From positions 32,911,771 through 32,975,770 of the forward strand of contig NW_027467782.1 in the NCBI RefSeq assembly GCF_004210375.1: a DNA stretch of 64,000 nucleotides. Reading direction: 5' to 3'. Positions 1 through 10,712 of the stretch are shown here, one piece after another (within the stretch, counting starts at the first letter, position 1; each line of letters starts with the position of its first letter). The stretch comes from Tachypleus tridentatus (taxonomy: Eukaryota; Arthropoda; Merostomata; Xiphosura; Limulidae). Made by a program: the position numbers and the translations under genes. The notes under the pieces were generated by a model. It made no database searches. It was not told the origin of the DNA and saw only the letters and a list, made by a program, of their open reading frames with translations.

Positions 1-1224
1 AATAAGGTGTAAGGCTCTTAGGTCTGCTTGGTCCCCAGACTTCAGAATCAGTTAGGTCTCGTAATCTGAGGGTTGCGGGTTTCGCATCGAGTCCCGCTAA
101 ATATACTCGCTTATTCAGCCGTGGGGGCGTTATAATGGGACGGTCAATCCCACTTTTCGTTGGTAAAAGAGTAGCCCAAGAGTTAGCGGTGGGTGTTGAT
201 GACTAGCTGCCTTCCCTCTAGTCTTACACTGCTAAATTAGGGACGGCTAGCACAGATAGCCCTCGAGTAGCTTTGTGCGAAATTCCAAAAACAAACAAAA
301 AACAAAGCTTTTTGTAGTCTGAATCCATCGCCTTACAGAGAAGAGAGAAAAGTCAAGACTAAAGTGGCCGAGACTTGATGAAATTTACTACTTGAATAAC
401 TTGATTCATAACAGACTGCAAATCTTTCAGTAAAGATTTGGAGGGGAGCACCTCTCTGTGAATCATGCAGTGAACAATCGTAATGTTTGGATTTTGTTGG
501 CGCACCAGAATGACGAATCCCTTCTTTTTACCTTACATTGAAGAACAGCCATCGGTGCAAACGCTGACACAGTTATTTCAATGTAATTTGAAGAGCAAAA
601 TGTTTTCATTCACCAACTCGAAAATGTCTTGGCCTTTCCTGTACTTTTTTAAATCTTTGCAAAATTAGTATTCGTTTACGATTTTCCATCTTTTATGAAT
701 CGAACAAAAGTCAGAACTTGAGATTTTCCACTAACGTCAGAAGATTCATCAACTTCAAGAGACCAGAGCAGAGACAATTCATCTTCAGGCGCTTCCAAGT
801 GTTCGCAAACTTGATCCTTCAAATCCAACGATAAGTCTACAATTCTGAGTGAAATTGTGTCACTGGACAGTGGAACTTACTTAACCTTTTTGGCAGCATC
901 CGTTCCAAGCATAGTTTCAACAATGATTGCTAATGCTGGCACAATGACTGATTTGGCCTCCGTATGCGCTTTGCAAACAACTGAAAAACCTTATAACTTG
1001 CAATCAATCCTTTTTCGAACAGCTTCATCTATTTCACAAGCTTCCTTGATCGCTCATGTTGTTGAACCGCGAGATTCTCGAAGTAATCTTTTGGTCTATC
1101 CTTCACAGCTGAATGTTTTGTTTCCAAGTGTCTCTTCACTTTGCTAGGAACAAGCGCCTCGTTCGATAAAGCTGCATTGGAGAGTAGGCAGAATGGTAAT
1201 TGAGAATGTTCCGATTCCAAAGCG
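1..1224. repeat. Left copy of a 1.2-kb near-identical direct repeat
   Basis: This stretch recurs in the same orientation at 62782-64000. By eye the copies differ by seven one-base indels (six bases lost and one gained in the right copy) and one substitution (A/G near 110). Most indels fall in short homopolymer runs. Both copies contain the same SINE joined to the same hAT transposase fragment at the same place, so the SINE/hAT arrangement came first. The match starts at base 1 and stops at the last base of the window, so the true repeat probably extends past both edges. It could be a tandem duplication with a period near 62.8 kb or a false duplication from assembly. Confidence 0.95.
50..305 (+). 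mobile_element. tRNA-derived SINE, family 1
   Basis: A tRNA-like head carries a box B-type GGGTTTCGCATC. The conserved body follows (GTCAATCCCACTTTTCGTTG, then the GATGACTAGCTGCC and GCTAAATTAGGGACGGCTAG stretches), and the A-rich tail is of CAAACAAA type. The first bases of the head are diverged. The tail runs into the hAT fragment, whose homology starts next to it, so this SINE either inserted into the transposase or marks its truncation point. A copy is carried at 62831-63087 in the duplicate segment. Confidence 0.85.
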
Positions 1225-1315
1225 ATAAAACCGTATTCGATGTATTTGTTTTTGTACTTTCGTTTGATTCCTTGCTTTTGATTCAACACATTCTCCTTTG
1301 CAGCACCAGACTAAC
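303..1315 (-). pseudogene. Decayed hAT (Buster/ZBED5-like) transposase, N-terminal half
   Basis: Read on the minus strand in shifting frames, this encodes the N-terminal half of a hAT-superfamily transposase. It begins near 1289 with a BED-type region ending KVKRHLETKHS. A VDESSDVSGKSQ segment follows near 770 (the family's LDEST-DVS motif with the first catalytic Asp). A stretch ending HCMIHRE lies near 460, then VVNFIKSRPL near 370. After that come two stops (TAG, TGA) and LFSLLCKAMDS down to about 303, where the SINE begins. The dimerisation half is missing. Several frameshifts and at least two stops make it non-functional. Assignment to the Buster-like clade of ZBED5/SCAND3-type proteins is from remembered motif order. 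Confidence 0.85.
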
Positions 1316-1319
1316 TTAA

Positions 1320-2160
1320 TTTTTTTTTTCATGGATAAATGATAAGCTAATTCATACACGATAAGCACGAAGTTCTGCAGTTGGTATAAAATTCCTACCT
1401 ACAAAGTAGTAGCTGTAACTTACCGCATAATGAGAACGTGTTCCAGAAAGCAGTTTGATTGTTTGATGCATCATTTATGACGTACGAAGCGCTTTTTATG
1501 CATAATAAAAATTCACTGTTAATTCATACCATTATAGTTAAAGGAAAAATGTGTTGGTTAAACATAGTAGCCTACTTTTTTCAAATTAATATAAATCAAA
1601 CATAATTATGTGAATCATACATACTTACATTACAATTTTTGATGAAACCTTTTGTAGTCCATTTCTTAAGCTTTTCTAATCACATTAGCCATCTTAAGCC
1701 TAATGTTTGGAAGAGCGTAAACTTAAAACTCAATAAATCACTAAATTAAAAACACAAAACTAAATAAAAGTTCTGGATTTTCAAAAACGTAAAAAGGATG
1801 GTAAAGCTTTTGATATTACCAAGAGTTTTCTGAATTTCTCAAATTTATGTTGTTATAGATAACTAAGAGTACTTACGTTTAAATGATTCTTCCACAACGG
1901 TTAAAAACGTTCTATTTTGCTAAGCAATCGCAATTCAATATCTCAGAATAGAACAATGTGATATAACCAATCAAATTCAGCTAGGAACAAGCGACACTTT
2001 ACAAAAACGAAAAGAAAAATGAATATACTTTCTAAAATTAACAAATGTTTAAGTAATCCACTTTTTAACACATTTTTCATAATTCTTGCAACCACTTTAT
2101 TTTTTATTAATTTTTCCAAAATTAATTCAAATAAAAATTAGTTACGTTATATGCAATAAA
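1320..2160. other. AT-rich intergenic DNA, nothing recognised
   Basis: Upstream flank of the hAT remnant. I see no convincing exon, RNA gene or repeat. It may hold the original 5' end of the hAT element, but no terminal inverted repeat was found. Confidence 0.5.
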
Positions 2161-2175
2161 ACCTAAATGACAAGT

Positions 2176-2307
2176 TTGTTGTTGTTGTTGTTTTGAATTA
2201 AGCACAAAGCTACACAATAGGTTATCTAGGCTCAGCCCACCACGGCTATTGAGAGCCGAATTTTAGCGTTGTAAGTCCACAAACATTCCGCTGAGCCACT
2301 GGGTAGC
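2176..2307 (-). mobile_element. Short tRNA-derived SINE, family 2, with target-site duplication
   Basis: Minus-strand element. Its head resembles a tRNA with box A (CTCAGCGGAATG) and its tail ends in GCTTTGTGCTTAATTC plus a (CAA)n run. An 11-bp target-site duplication, AAATGACAAGT, flanks it at 2165-2175 and 2308-2318. This supports LINE-mediated retroposition of a complete element and fixes its ends. Confidence 0.85.
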
Positions 2308-2361
2308 AAATGACAAGTAATTAGAAAAATGAATCAATAATGGCATGTTTAATTATTTTTA

Positions 2362-2627
2362 GGCCCGGCATGGCCAAATGCGTTAAGGCGTGCGACTCGT
2401 AATCAAGGATCGCGGGTTCGCATCCCCATCGCGCAAAACATGCTCGCCCTTTCAGCCGTAGAGGCGTTATAATGTTACTTTCAATCCCACTATTTGTTGG
2501 TAAAAGTAGCCCATGAATTGGCGGTGGGTGGTGATGACTAGTTGCCTTCCCTCTAGTCTTACAGTGCTAAATTAGGGACGGCTAGCGCAGATAGCCCTCG
2601 GGTAGCTTTGTGCGAAATTCAAAACAT
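2362..2627 (+). mobile_element. tRNA-derived SINE, family 1, near full length
   Basis: Starts with GGCCCGGCATGGCCAAATGC (box A region), followed by GGATCGCGGGTTCGCATCCC (box B region). The family body runs to TTTGTGCGAAATTCAAAA. This is the clearest plus-strand reference copy here and was used to recognise the others. Confidence 0.9.
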
Positions 2628-2699
2628 TTGCTGCTTTTTTGTTTTCTTAAAAATACAGGCTATCAGTGATGCGTATGTGTTTTCCTGCAGTAAAAACCA

Positions 2700-2795
2700 C
2701 ATCAGGCCATCTGCTGAGTCCATCGAAGAGAATCAAACCCATGATTTTAGAATTGTAAATCCGTAGACTTACCGCTGTACCAGTGGGAGACATTG
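2700..2795 (-). mobile_element. SINE family 2 relative, tail truncated
   Basis: Read on the minus strand, GTACAGCGGTAAGTCTACGG (box A region) and GGGTTTGATTC (box B region) can be seen. The body and tail are poorly preserved. It is related to the copies at 9679-9792 and 4355-4465. Confidence 0.65.
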
Positions 2796-2857
2796 ATAAT
2801 GTTGAAAGAGATAAAATAAAATGAATTACCTAAACCTCATGTTCTATGCCTAAAGGG

Positions 2858-2984
2858 GCGGTTTGTTTGTTTGTTTTTTTAATTTCGCGCAAAGCTACTC
2901 AAGGGCTATCTGCGTCGAGGTCGAAACCCGTGTTTTCACGTTGCACATCCACTGACTTACCATGCTCTTTGCCGGGTGGCTTTC
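2858..2984 (-). mobile_element. SINE, family 1-type tail with a different tRNA-like head
   Basis: The left part (GTTTGTTTGTTT then AATTTCGCGCAAAGCTACTC) matches the family 1 tail on the minus strand. After about 60 bases it changes to a family 2-like head with box B GGGTTTCGACC and box A-like CATGGTAAGTCAGTGG. It may be a chimeric SINE or a family 1 copy with an internal deletion next to a second element. Confidence 0.55.
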
Positions 2985-3376
2985 TTCTTATCAAAGGCAC
3001 ACAGTTGGTTTTTTAATCCCAAACATTGTATATTAAAATGCTTTATACACGCAACATAACTGGATTGTATATATAAATATTTATTTACTTATCAGTTACA
3101 TGTCGCCACAGCACTACGTACATATTTCCCGAGGAGAAATATTTATAAAGTCTTCAAGTCATTTTAAACTTATTATTTTGTAACCAAGATTATTTGAGTG
3201 TGTGAATAATATTGTTCTCCTTGGCCAAATTTATGATTTTGACCAACTATTTACTGTATAGATTTCTTTTATTTTCTTTAGGTTACTAGATGATGAATAA
3301 TGAAGAACTCAAAAAGACCATAAATATTGGAAACAATATTTGCTAGTACCTTAAACATTGTCATCTCCAAAATCTG
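2985..3376. other. AT-rich intergenic DNA, nothing recognised
   Basis: Short unique stretch between two SINE insertions. No exon-like frame or structured RNA was seen. Confidence 0.5.
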
Positions 3377-3377
3377 G

Positions 3378-3610
3378 GCCCGGCATGGCCAGGTGGATAA
3401 GGCACTCGACTCTTAATCTGAGGAGTCGTGAGCTCGAATCCCGATTATAATGTGACGGTCAATCCCACTATTCGTTGGTAAAAGAGTAGCCCAAGAGTTG
3501 GCGGTGATGACTAGCTATCATCTCTCCAGTCTTACACTGCTAAATTAGGGACAGCTAGCACAGATTAGCTCGAGTAGCTTTGTGCGAAATTCAAAACAAA
3601 CAAACAAACC
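3378..3610 (+). mobile_element. tRNA-derived SINE, family 1, internal deletion
   Basis: GCCCGGCATGGCCAGGTGG head and GTGAGCTCGAATCCCG box B region. The sequence then jumps to ATTATAATGTGACGGTCAAT, so about 40 bases after box B are missing compared with 2362-2627. It ends in CAAACAAACAAACC. Confidence 0.85.
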
Positions 3611-4354
3611 CTAGGTTTAGTTCACGTAGTTTCGATTGTAACGGCATTTCATTAACATATATTTATTTTAATATGAACGATTCTTTTAGTTAAATGTATA
3701 TTAATATTTAGAAATATACGCCACTTCTTGTGTTAAATATGTATTGCGAAATTCTCCTCTATTTTATAAATTTGTAGAAGATTCTAGAGTAAAGAATCAT
3801 CAATTGCAGATATGTGTTTAAGTTCTAGTTACTGCCAGTATTGTTGCCAACTGAAATTTGAACCTTGTCTAATGATTATGAAAGATAGTCATCAAACTCG
3901 CTGAGAAATAGCATATATTGTTAGTTTGTAACAGTTAGTATACTATAAACCTCAGAACTGATAACTGTTATAAACGCTTATTAATCGAAAAAAAACTACC
4001 TATATTTGACCAAGAACGTTCATTGATGTCGAACACTGCAAACCATTTAACTTTAGACGATAGTATTTTTACGAGGACATTAGATATTTTCCGCGGTTAA
4101 AGTCAGCTTATAAACGGCGTGAGTCCAGCGAATAATAGAGTTAGCTAGTTTCCTCGTTAAGTGAACTGCATCTATATCAACTTGAAAGTTATTATCATGC
4201 CAGATAGAGGACTTGATATTGTTTTTGTGTGTATGAATCTTGTTGGCAATTATTATAAATTTGATACACATTCACATTAAATTAACTTTTAAATTAAAAT
4301 TAAAAGTTCCGGCTATTTGAACTTGTACTACATCGCAAAAATTAAAAATAAACG
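3611..4354. other. AT-rich intergenic DNA, nothing recognised
   Basis: Unique-looking sequence without a convincing exon, repeat or RNA gene. The short frame at 4080-4271 (minus) has no features of a protein. Confidence 0.5.
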
Positions 4355-4465
4355 TCCCCCAGTAACTCAACGGTATGTCTGCGGACTTAAAACGCTAAGA
4401 ACCGGGTTTCGATACTCGTGGTGGGCAAAGCACAGTAGCTTTGTGCTTAATCAAAAACAACAACG
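4355..4465 (+). mobile_element. Short tRNA-derived SINE, family 2
   Basis: Head CTCAACGGTATGTCTGCGG (box A region), GGGTTTCGATACTC (box B region), then GTGGGCAAAGCACAGTAGC and tail GCTTTGTGCTTAATC with CAACAAC. It is about 110 bp, close to the usual length of this family here. Confidence 0.8.
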
Positions 4466-4469
4466 CAAA

Positions 4470-5154
4470 ATAAATCATCGGCTCGTCAGATGTACATTAT
4501 AATACGTATGTATAATTTTGTACGTAAATATATTGAAGTGAACCAATGCCATTAACCTTTTTTCTCGCTGCTTTCATTCATATAAGAAAAACTACAAAGA
4601 CATTTTAGTTTCCGCATGTTGTTTTACCATTTATATTATACTTATGTAAATATATATAGTTTCCATAATCTTTCCAAATACAGACAAATACTATAAAACG
4701 AGTTTATATAAAATTGTGTTATGATGCAGTTGAAGTTAAAATATTAATAACTAAATCAAACTTCAAAGAGGTTGTAATATTTACAGAAATACTATGTACT
4801 ATTCATGTTAATGTAACACAAATAATATTTAATAAATAGATGTATGTCGGAATGAACATGAATTCGTGAAATCAAAGTATTTTGATGGCTAAAATTATTA
4901 TACCAAGATATTGAGTCTTACATTTACTAAAGAAAAAAACAAAGCAATTCTATAAAGATATAAGACGAAACCCCAATTTTCAAATTAAAAAAAAAAACAT
5001 CGATGCAAAAATAGTAATAATGGACACTTCATAAAAAAGGCATAATGTCAAACAAACAAATACATTAAAATTTTAGAAATAAATAACTTCACTTTTGTCA
5101 TCCTGCAATTATTATGTCAAATACATAAGCAAATACCTAATTGGATTACCGAAA
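4470..5154. other. AT-rich intergenic DNA, nothing recognised
   Basis: Very AT-rich, with short A-runs. No coding or RNA signal was seen. It ends where the 5.2-kb minisatellite starts. Confidence 0.5.
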
Positions 5155-6187
5155 CGATTCACTAAGAAACACATCGACATATATACCATAATCACACCAA
5201 ATCCAGATATTCATTAAGAAACACATCAACATAATTATACCAAATCCAGGTATTCATTAAGAAACACATTGACGTGAACACCGTAACTATACCAAATCCA
5301 GGTATTTACTAAGAAACACATTGACCTCTATATTATAATCATACAATATCCAGGTATTCTGTAAGAAACACATCGACATCAATACTATAATCATACCAAA
5401 CACATCGACATATATACTATAATCATACCAAATCCAGGTATTCACTTAGAAAAATATCGACATAAATACTATAATCATACCAAATCCATCCACATATTTA
5501 CTATAATCATACCATATCCAGGTATTAACTGAAACACATCGACATATATACTATAATCATACCAAATCCATCCACATATTTACTATAATCATACCATATC
5601 CAGGTATTAACTGAGAAACACATCGACATATATACTATAATCATACCAAATCCAGGTATTCACAAAGAAACACATCGACATATATACTATAATCATACCA
5701 AATCCATCCACATATTTACTATAATCATACCATATCCAGGTATTAACTGAGAAACACATCGACATATATACTATAATCATACCAAATCCATCCACATATT
5801 TACTATAATCATACCATATCCAGGTATTAACTGAGAAACACATCGACATATATACTATAATCATACCAAATCCAGGTATTCACAAAGAAACACATCGACA
5901 TATATACTATAATCATACCAAATCCATCCACATATTTACTATAATCATACCAAATCCAGGTATTCACAAAGAAACACATCGACATATATACTATAATCAT
6001 ACCGAAAAAATCCACATATTTACTATAATCATACCATATCCAGGTATTCACTGAGAAACACATTGACATATATACTATAATCATACGAAATCCATCCCAA
6101 TATTTACTATAATCATACCAAATCCAGGCATTCACTAAGAAACACATCGACATATATACTATAATTATACAAAATCCAAGTATGAAA
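5155..6187. repeat. Minisatellite of 52-bp and 84-bp units with a 220-bp higher-order repeat
   Basis: The plus-strand unit contains CACATCGACATATATACTAT, AATCATACCAAATCCAGGTA and TTCACAAAGAAA (52 bp). A longer 84-bp form adds a 32-bp partial duplication containing CCATCCACATATTTACTATA. In the centre, 52+84+84 recurs as a 220-bp block: 5641 onward matches 5861 onward. The left end (5155-5500) is more diverged. Because 84 is divisible by three, the minus strand stays open across 84-bp units and yields a 28-residue repeat beginning MIIVYMSMC. This is best read as a by-product of unit length, not a gene. Confidence 0.9.
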
Positions 6188-6194
6188 ATCAATA

Positions 6195-6462
6195 TTTGTT
6201 TTTGTTTCGCTTGAGGCTATTTGAGGGCTATCTGCGCTTGTCGTCCCTAATTTAGTAATGTAAGAGTAGGTGGAAGACAGCTGATCATCAGTACCTACCG
6301 CTAATTTCTTGCGTTACTCTTTTAACAACGAATAGTGGGATTGACCGTTACGTTAAAACGCACCCACTTCTAAAAGAGCGAGCATGTTTGGTGCGACGAG
6401 GATTTTAACCCGCGACCCTTGGATTACAAGTCGAGTGCTTGAACCACATGGCCATGCCGGGC
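6195..6462 (-). mobile_element. tRNA-derived SINE, family 1, near full length
   Basis: Minus-strand copy running from a TTGTTTTTGTTTCGC tail to GGCCATGCCGGGC at its head. The box B complement (ATTTTAACCCGCGACC) is slightly diverged. It directly follows the minisatellite, separated from it by only a few bases. Confidence 0.88.
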
Positions 6463-6667
6463 GAAAGTAATGAGAAGTACTTGTAGTTACTAAGGGTAAT
6501 CTGAAACAAGTAACGTTGAGATGCTTGTTTCATATGGAGGATTATCACACAAAAATATATTATTCCTGGTAGGATTTTTCTTTACTAATTAAAATACTTT
6601 TTATTGGTGTTTTAAATAGAAAGTTCTACCGTTCATGATTTTTGGCTTAAAAAGATTACACGTTCGC

Positions 6668-6765
6668 CAGTGGCGTAGCTAAGTAAGGGGGGGGGGGGGT
6701 CAAGGGTGTACATCTGTCCCCGGGCGCAGCGTCAGGGTGGGGGGCCAAATTGATGTTACATAATT
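6668..6765 (+). mobile_element. hAT-type terminal fragment
   Basis: Begins CAGTGGCGTAGCTAAG, which is typical of the terminal inverted repeat of one hAT group. A run of 13 G follows, then GTCCCCGGGCGCAGCG and GGGGGGCCAAATTGATGTTA. No opposite terminus ending GCCACTG was found within the next few kilobases, so this looks like a solo end or truncated copy. Identification is by remembered terminal sequence. Confidence 0.6.
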
Positions 6766-9700
6766 AGGAATGAATTTCAGAATGAAATGTTTTCCCTCTA
6801 ATCAAGTAATGTCCAGTGTCCCATATATGAGAGTTGCAACGTCATGTGTTGCCACAATTTGGTTGTGATTTGGTCACGTTATACCATAACGCTGTTATGA
6901 AATCGTCAAATGCAGTCACTTCATAGCGAATAATCAACGTTGTCATGTAACATTGTGTGAACGTTGTGAAATGAACATTATATGCTGTAAATCAGTAATC
7001 AGAACGCACATTACACGAGTACTTCACCGAACAAAGTCGGTAAATTGTCTATTACTTGATCCAGTTTTGCAATGCTACCATGACCTCAGCGCCTTGTCCT
7101 TCGGGAGTAACCGAACGGCTATAACAGATAATTGACCCCCGCAAGTCTGACCAATGTTTCATGACCAATGCTGTCAGTGAACAAAGGTCATGGAGTGACA
7201 TTATTCACTGGACTAAGAATGTAAGTTGAAATTCTTGATATGAGTATGCTCTCTTTGTACACACTCCCATTAAATGATCAAGAAAAAAGATGTTTAACAT
7301 TACAGATATTAGTTTTGAGGTAAAGAGGACTGGAAGGTTAAACACGAACCATCTTGTAGAAGAAGAACATTGTATTGTTTGAAATGGTAATTGAGTTGTA
7401 CCAGTGATGAATATTAGTAGTCTGTTCTCTTTATTATACTTTTAAAATTAAACAATAAGTTATTCTCTTGTAAACACTCTTAAACTCCTATATTTTGTTT
7501 GTTTTAATTGATTTTTTTTACCTAGTGTTTTCCTAGCATCATTACAATATGTACCTGATTTGCATGTTTGTTTGTTTTTCTCTTTATCATTTAATACTGA
7601 AACTTATGTTAGTGAACTTTCTATTTGTCTTTCCTACAAGAAAACATCTCTTAAACAGCAACTTCTATAACTTTTTAAGAAATAAAAATTCATTCAATGT
7701 TTTTAGGTAAAAATAAAATATCTACTATTTCTAAACTACTTAGTTCAGAGACGTCTCAAGAAATGTTTCCAGGAACAGAGGGTTAAAGTTAAGAGCAATG
7801 AATCTGCCATTACAGACAAGTGCTTACAATCAGACTTGATCATTATGATTTGTAAGACTCATTTAAGTCATACTGTAGATTTGCAGCTATATATACTCTA
7901 TAATAGTAAATGTTGGTTTGTTCTTTTCGGTTCTTAACCCTGCAGGAGAATTTCGTCCCACATAAAATAGCTGCTTATATAGGTACAGTAATCTAAAATT
8001 ACATAAAGCACATTATTTCAATGGCATTTACTGTATATGTATGGTAAGAACAAAATATATCTGTGGTAACCTGCTGCTGATATTACCAGCAAGCAGCAAC
8101 AAGTTAATCCCAATCACATTATGTCAGGGTTTACAGAATGTCATCAAGACTGCATAGATTTCTTTGAAAACCTGACTGATAATTTCCATATTTTATATCC
8201 AAGAAGCTGCTGTAGTAGTGACATTTTCCAATATTAAGCTACAAGGTAGGTATCTAAAGGTTTTAAGTAAAGCTGTTGATAAACCTGGCAATTTTTATTA
8301 GAACTCATAATCAAGTATTCTTTATAAACATAATAAAGGAGAATCAGGATTAATTTAATGCATCACTTCTTAGCTTGCAGCCTAAGCAAATGTAATTATT
8401 GTCAGAAAACAACAAAATTATAAACCCTGTCATTTTGAAACTCCTTTAAAGGTAATGAGCACATTGTTTTTTGTAACTTACAAGAGGGTAACAAATTGTA
8501 AATAATGGAAAAGTAATTAAAAGTTTTAATGACATTACAAAACCTAAAAAATGATCAAATGTTTATACACTAATATTTTAGTATTATTAAAAAGGATAAA
8601 CAAGTTCTTGCTTTTCTGACCCTGATGTTATGCACAAGAAACACTTTTATAGGGGTATAAAAACTGTTAATGCTGAGTTCCTTTAAATTTTTTCACGAGT
8701 AAAAATTACTGAAGACAACGATTGTATGAAAAGTTAACAAATGTTTGAAAATATCTAGATATTATTACTTTTGACTAGAATTTTCATGATACCAAAACAC
8801 TGGATTAACATCTCAAAAGGACAAAAATCAAATACTATGATTACATAATGCACTAAACTCATACCTCACTAAAAAACAAAATATACAACACTTCTGTTAT
8901 GTTTTACCAGATAGGGATGATAATTAACACCTAAAGGCTATAATTACCTAATAAAGCAATGTAGTTAAACCCCACTATTTAATAAAGCATGTATCACAAC
9001 CACTCAAAAAACATAGCTGATTATGACCAGAAAAAAAAAATACATACCAGTAGTGTTAAAATGTGATAAAACATTGTACTGTAGCCAGCTGTGTTTTAAT
9101 GTACAGAAAACCCACACAATGGCTCTCTATGGAGAGCATACGTCAGCTTCCACTTGATAAATCCACTACCACTGCTACATAGCCCATGAACACATTAGCA
9201 AATTTTTTATACGTACGGAATTTTTTCATCGTCTTGTGACTCCTAAAAATAACCCTCAAAGTTGATGATGAAAACATAATGATATGAGCTGTCTCAGATA
9301 TATATTTTTTCAGCTTTACGAGATTCTAGATTGACCAAATCTAGAAATAACCAAATTGTTATTATTTTACATGAATAATAAATGTAAAAAGGTTCAATCA
9401 TAAAGGAGAGATATTCTAATAAAATATAATAACTTTTAAATAGTTGTGTGAAAAAAATAGAGAAAAATTACAAATAAACTTTAAGGATATAATATAACAA
9501 GTTAGAAACTTAAAATCTCCCTCTGAATGCATTAATTAATTTAAAAACTACATGTACTTTGGACTTCAAAGGTTTATTACATGCATTAATGATCTAATGA
9601 TTTCATTCATATATAATTTCAGTTAGACAATACGGTGAGTGGATGGTAGATAATATTCTAGACATATCAGACAGAATGTGTTTGTTTTGTTATAGCAAAG

Positions 9701-10189
9701 CAACAACGGGCTATCTGCTGTGTCTACCAAGGGGAATCAAAACCCTGACTTTAACATTATAAATTCAAACACTAACCTCTGTTCTACTAGGGAACAGACA
9801 ATGAACACTTGTATAACAGTTGTTATGGGTGAATACCTTTCTAAGTTAGCATTCACAAACTTCATATCATAAAAACTGTTGTTATAACAAACTAATTACA
9901 TCAATAGTATTCCAACCACTACTGTAGTTGTTGTATGCCAGTGAGCCTTATAAGCTATTAAATGCAATGGTAGCCCACATCAAAATCTTATATCAAGGTT
10001 AAAATAGCCTTCTTGTTTTCAAATTATAAATTTCTCTAAAAACACGATTCCTAATTCTTTTAGCTTTTTTCACCTCAATCAAATACATTAAACTACTGAA
10101 GGTTTTTCAATGTGTGTAAATAATCATACTTAAATAATTTTAAACCTTTACACCACTATTATTTTCTAATGGGATTCAAAACATATAGT
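6766..10189. other. Mostly AT-rich non-coding DNA
   Basis: 6840-7200 is less AT-rich and contains several CpGs. It ends at AAT/GTAAGT (7220/7221), so an untranslated first exon on the plus strand is possible but unsupported. 7221-9678 and 9793-10189 show no convincing exon, RNA gene or repeat, apart from the SINE at 9679-9792. It could be intronic or intergenic. Confidence 0.45.
9679..9792 (-). mobile_element. SINE family 2 relative, diverged
   Basis: On the plus strand it runs from TGTTTGTTTTGTTATAGCAA through GGGCTATCTGCTGTGTC and GGGGAATCAAAACCC (box B complement) to the diverged box A complement near 9780. Several substitutions make it an old copy. Confidence 0.65.
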
Positions 10190-10513
10190 CTTCAAAAAAA
10201 GAAACGCAAAAGGCAGAATATAAGACATATTGTTAACAAGTTTATTCTGGGTAGTTCTGTGTGACATGTGTGAAACTTTGCACAGTCACTGCTGAACATC
10301 AAAGTCTGCAAAGGCGAAGTCCGTAAGATTCCCTCGAATGTGCAAAAGGACTGTTGAAGCAGTAGACGTTGCAGTGGTGGTCCTATCCCGAAGGTGACGT
10401 AATCGGATGTAGTGATCCTGTGCGGGCGTGGTCACACGAGGTCTGCCAGATCGTGGACGGTCACGAGTTGATCCATGTTGTTGGTGACGATTCCATAGCC
10501 TTGTGATGGTGCT
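10190..10513 (-). pseudogene. Tc1/mariner transposase fragment with one transposon end
   Basis: The plus-strand left end begins CTTCAAAAAAAGAAACGC, which resembles a transposon terminal repeat. Reading on the minus strand from 10513 gives STITRLWNRHQQHGSTRDRP followed by RSGRPRVTTPAQDHYIRLRH and LRDRTTTATSTAST. This is the second helix-turn-helix and GRPR linker of a Tc1-like transposase, without stops. The catalytic DDE domain is absent: coding similarity gives way within about 60 bases to the terminal region. It is therefore an internally deleted or end-truncated element. Confidence 0.85.
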
Positions 10514-10561
10514 ATATTAATATAATAAAATAAATAAATTATATATTCAAACATCTAATAC

Positions 10562-10712
10562 CGCCCTCTACATTCCGACACTCAGGTAGCTTTCGGTCAG
10601 TTACCTCTTTCTTTGTGAACCTGACAATGACCGAAGAAGGTCGAAACGTTGTTCGCTCTTCTATGTAAAATATTTTCTCAACCCAAACGAGCCGTTTTTG
10701 CAGATCTCTCAA
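10562..10712 (+). ncRNA. Repeat with degenerate hammerhead-ribozyme-like core (copy 1)
   Basis: A core at 10621-10646 reads CTGACAA, T, GACC, loop GAAGAA, GGTC, GAAA, followed by CGTTG. This matches the hammerhead layout: CUGANGA, stem II, GAAA, with a 4-bp stem II. One core base is wrong (A for the conserved G in CUGANGA). The related copy at 15055-15170 shares the block CTCyTTCTTTGTkAAyCTG just before the core. Together the two imply an ancestor with an intact CTGAAGA and GAAA core. Retroelement-borne hammerheads (Penelope-like elements, retrozymes) are the closest known type. I could not place stem III or the cleavage site with confidence. Confidence 0.4.

Noticed and set aside
1981-1994. 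14-base string GCTAGGAACAAGCG shared with 1143-1156
   Set aside because: It is too short, and no extended similarity surrounds it. It is probably chance or a tiny transposon-related remnant.
2362-2440. tRNA gene
   Set aside because: The box A/box B head is part of a SINE with the usual body and tail. No intact cloverleaf with anticodon arm can be drawn, and the same head recurs in many copies.
5607-6192. Minus-strand repeat protein of 28-residue units
   Set aside because: The frame is kept open only by the 84-bp unit length. The 52-bp units break the frame, and there is no promoter, splice or homology evidence.
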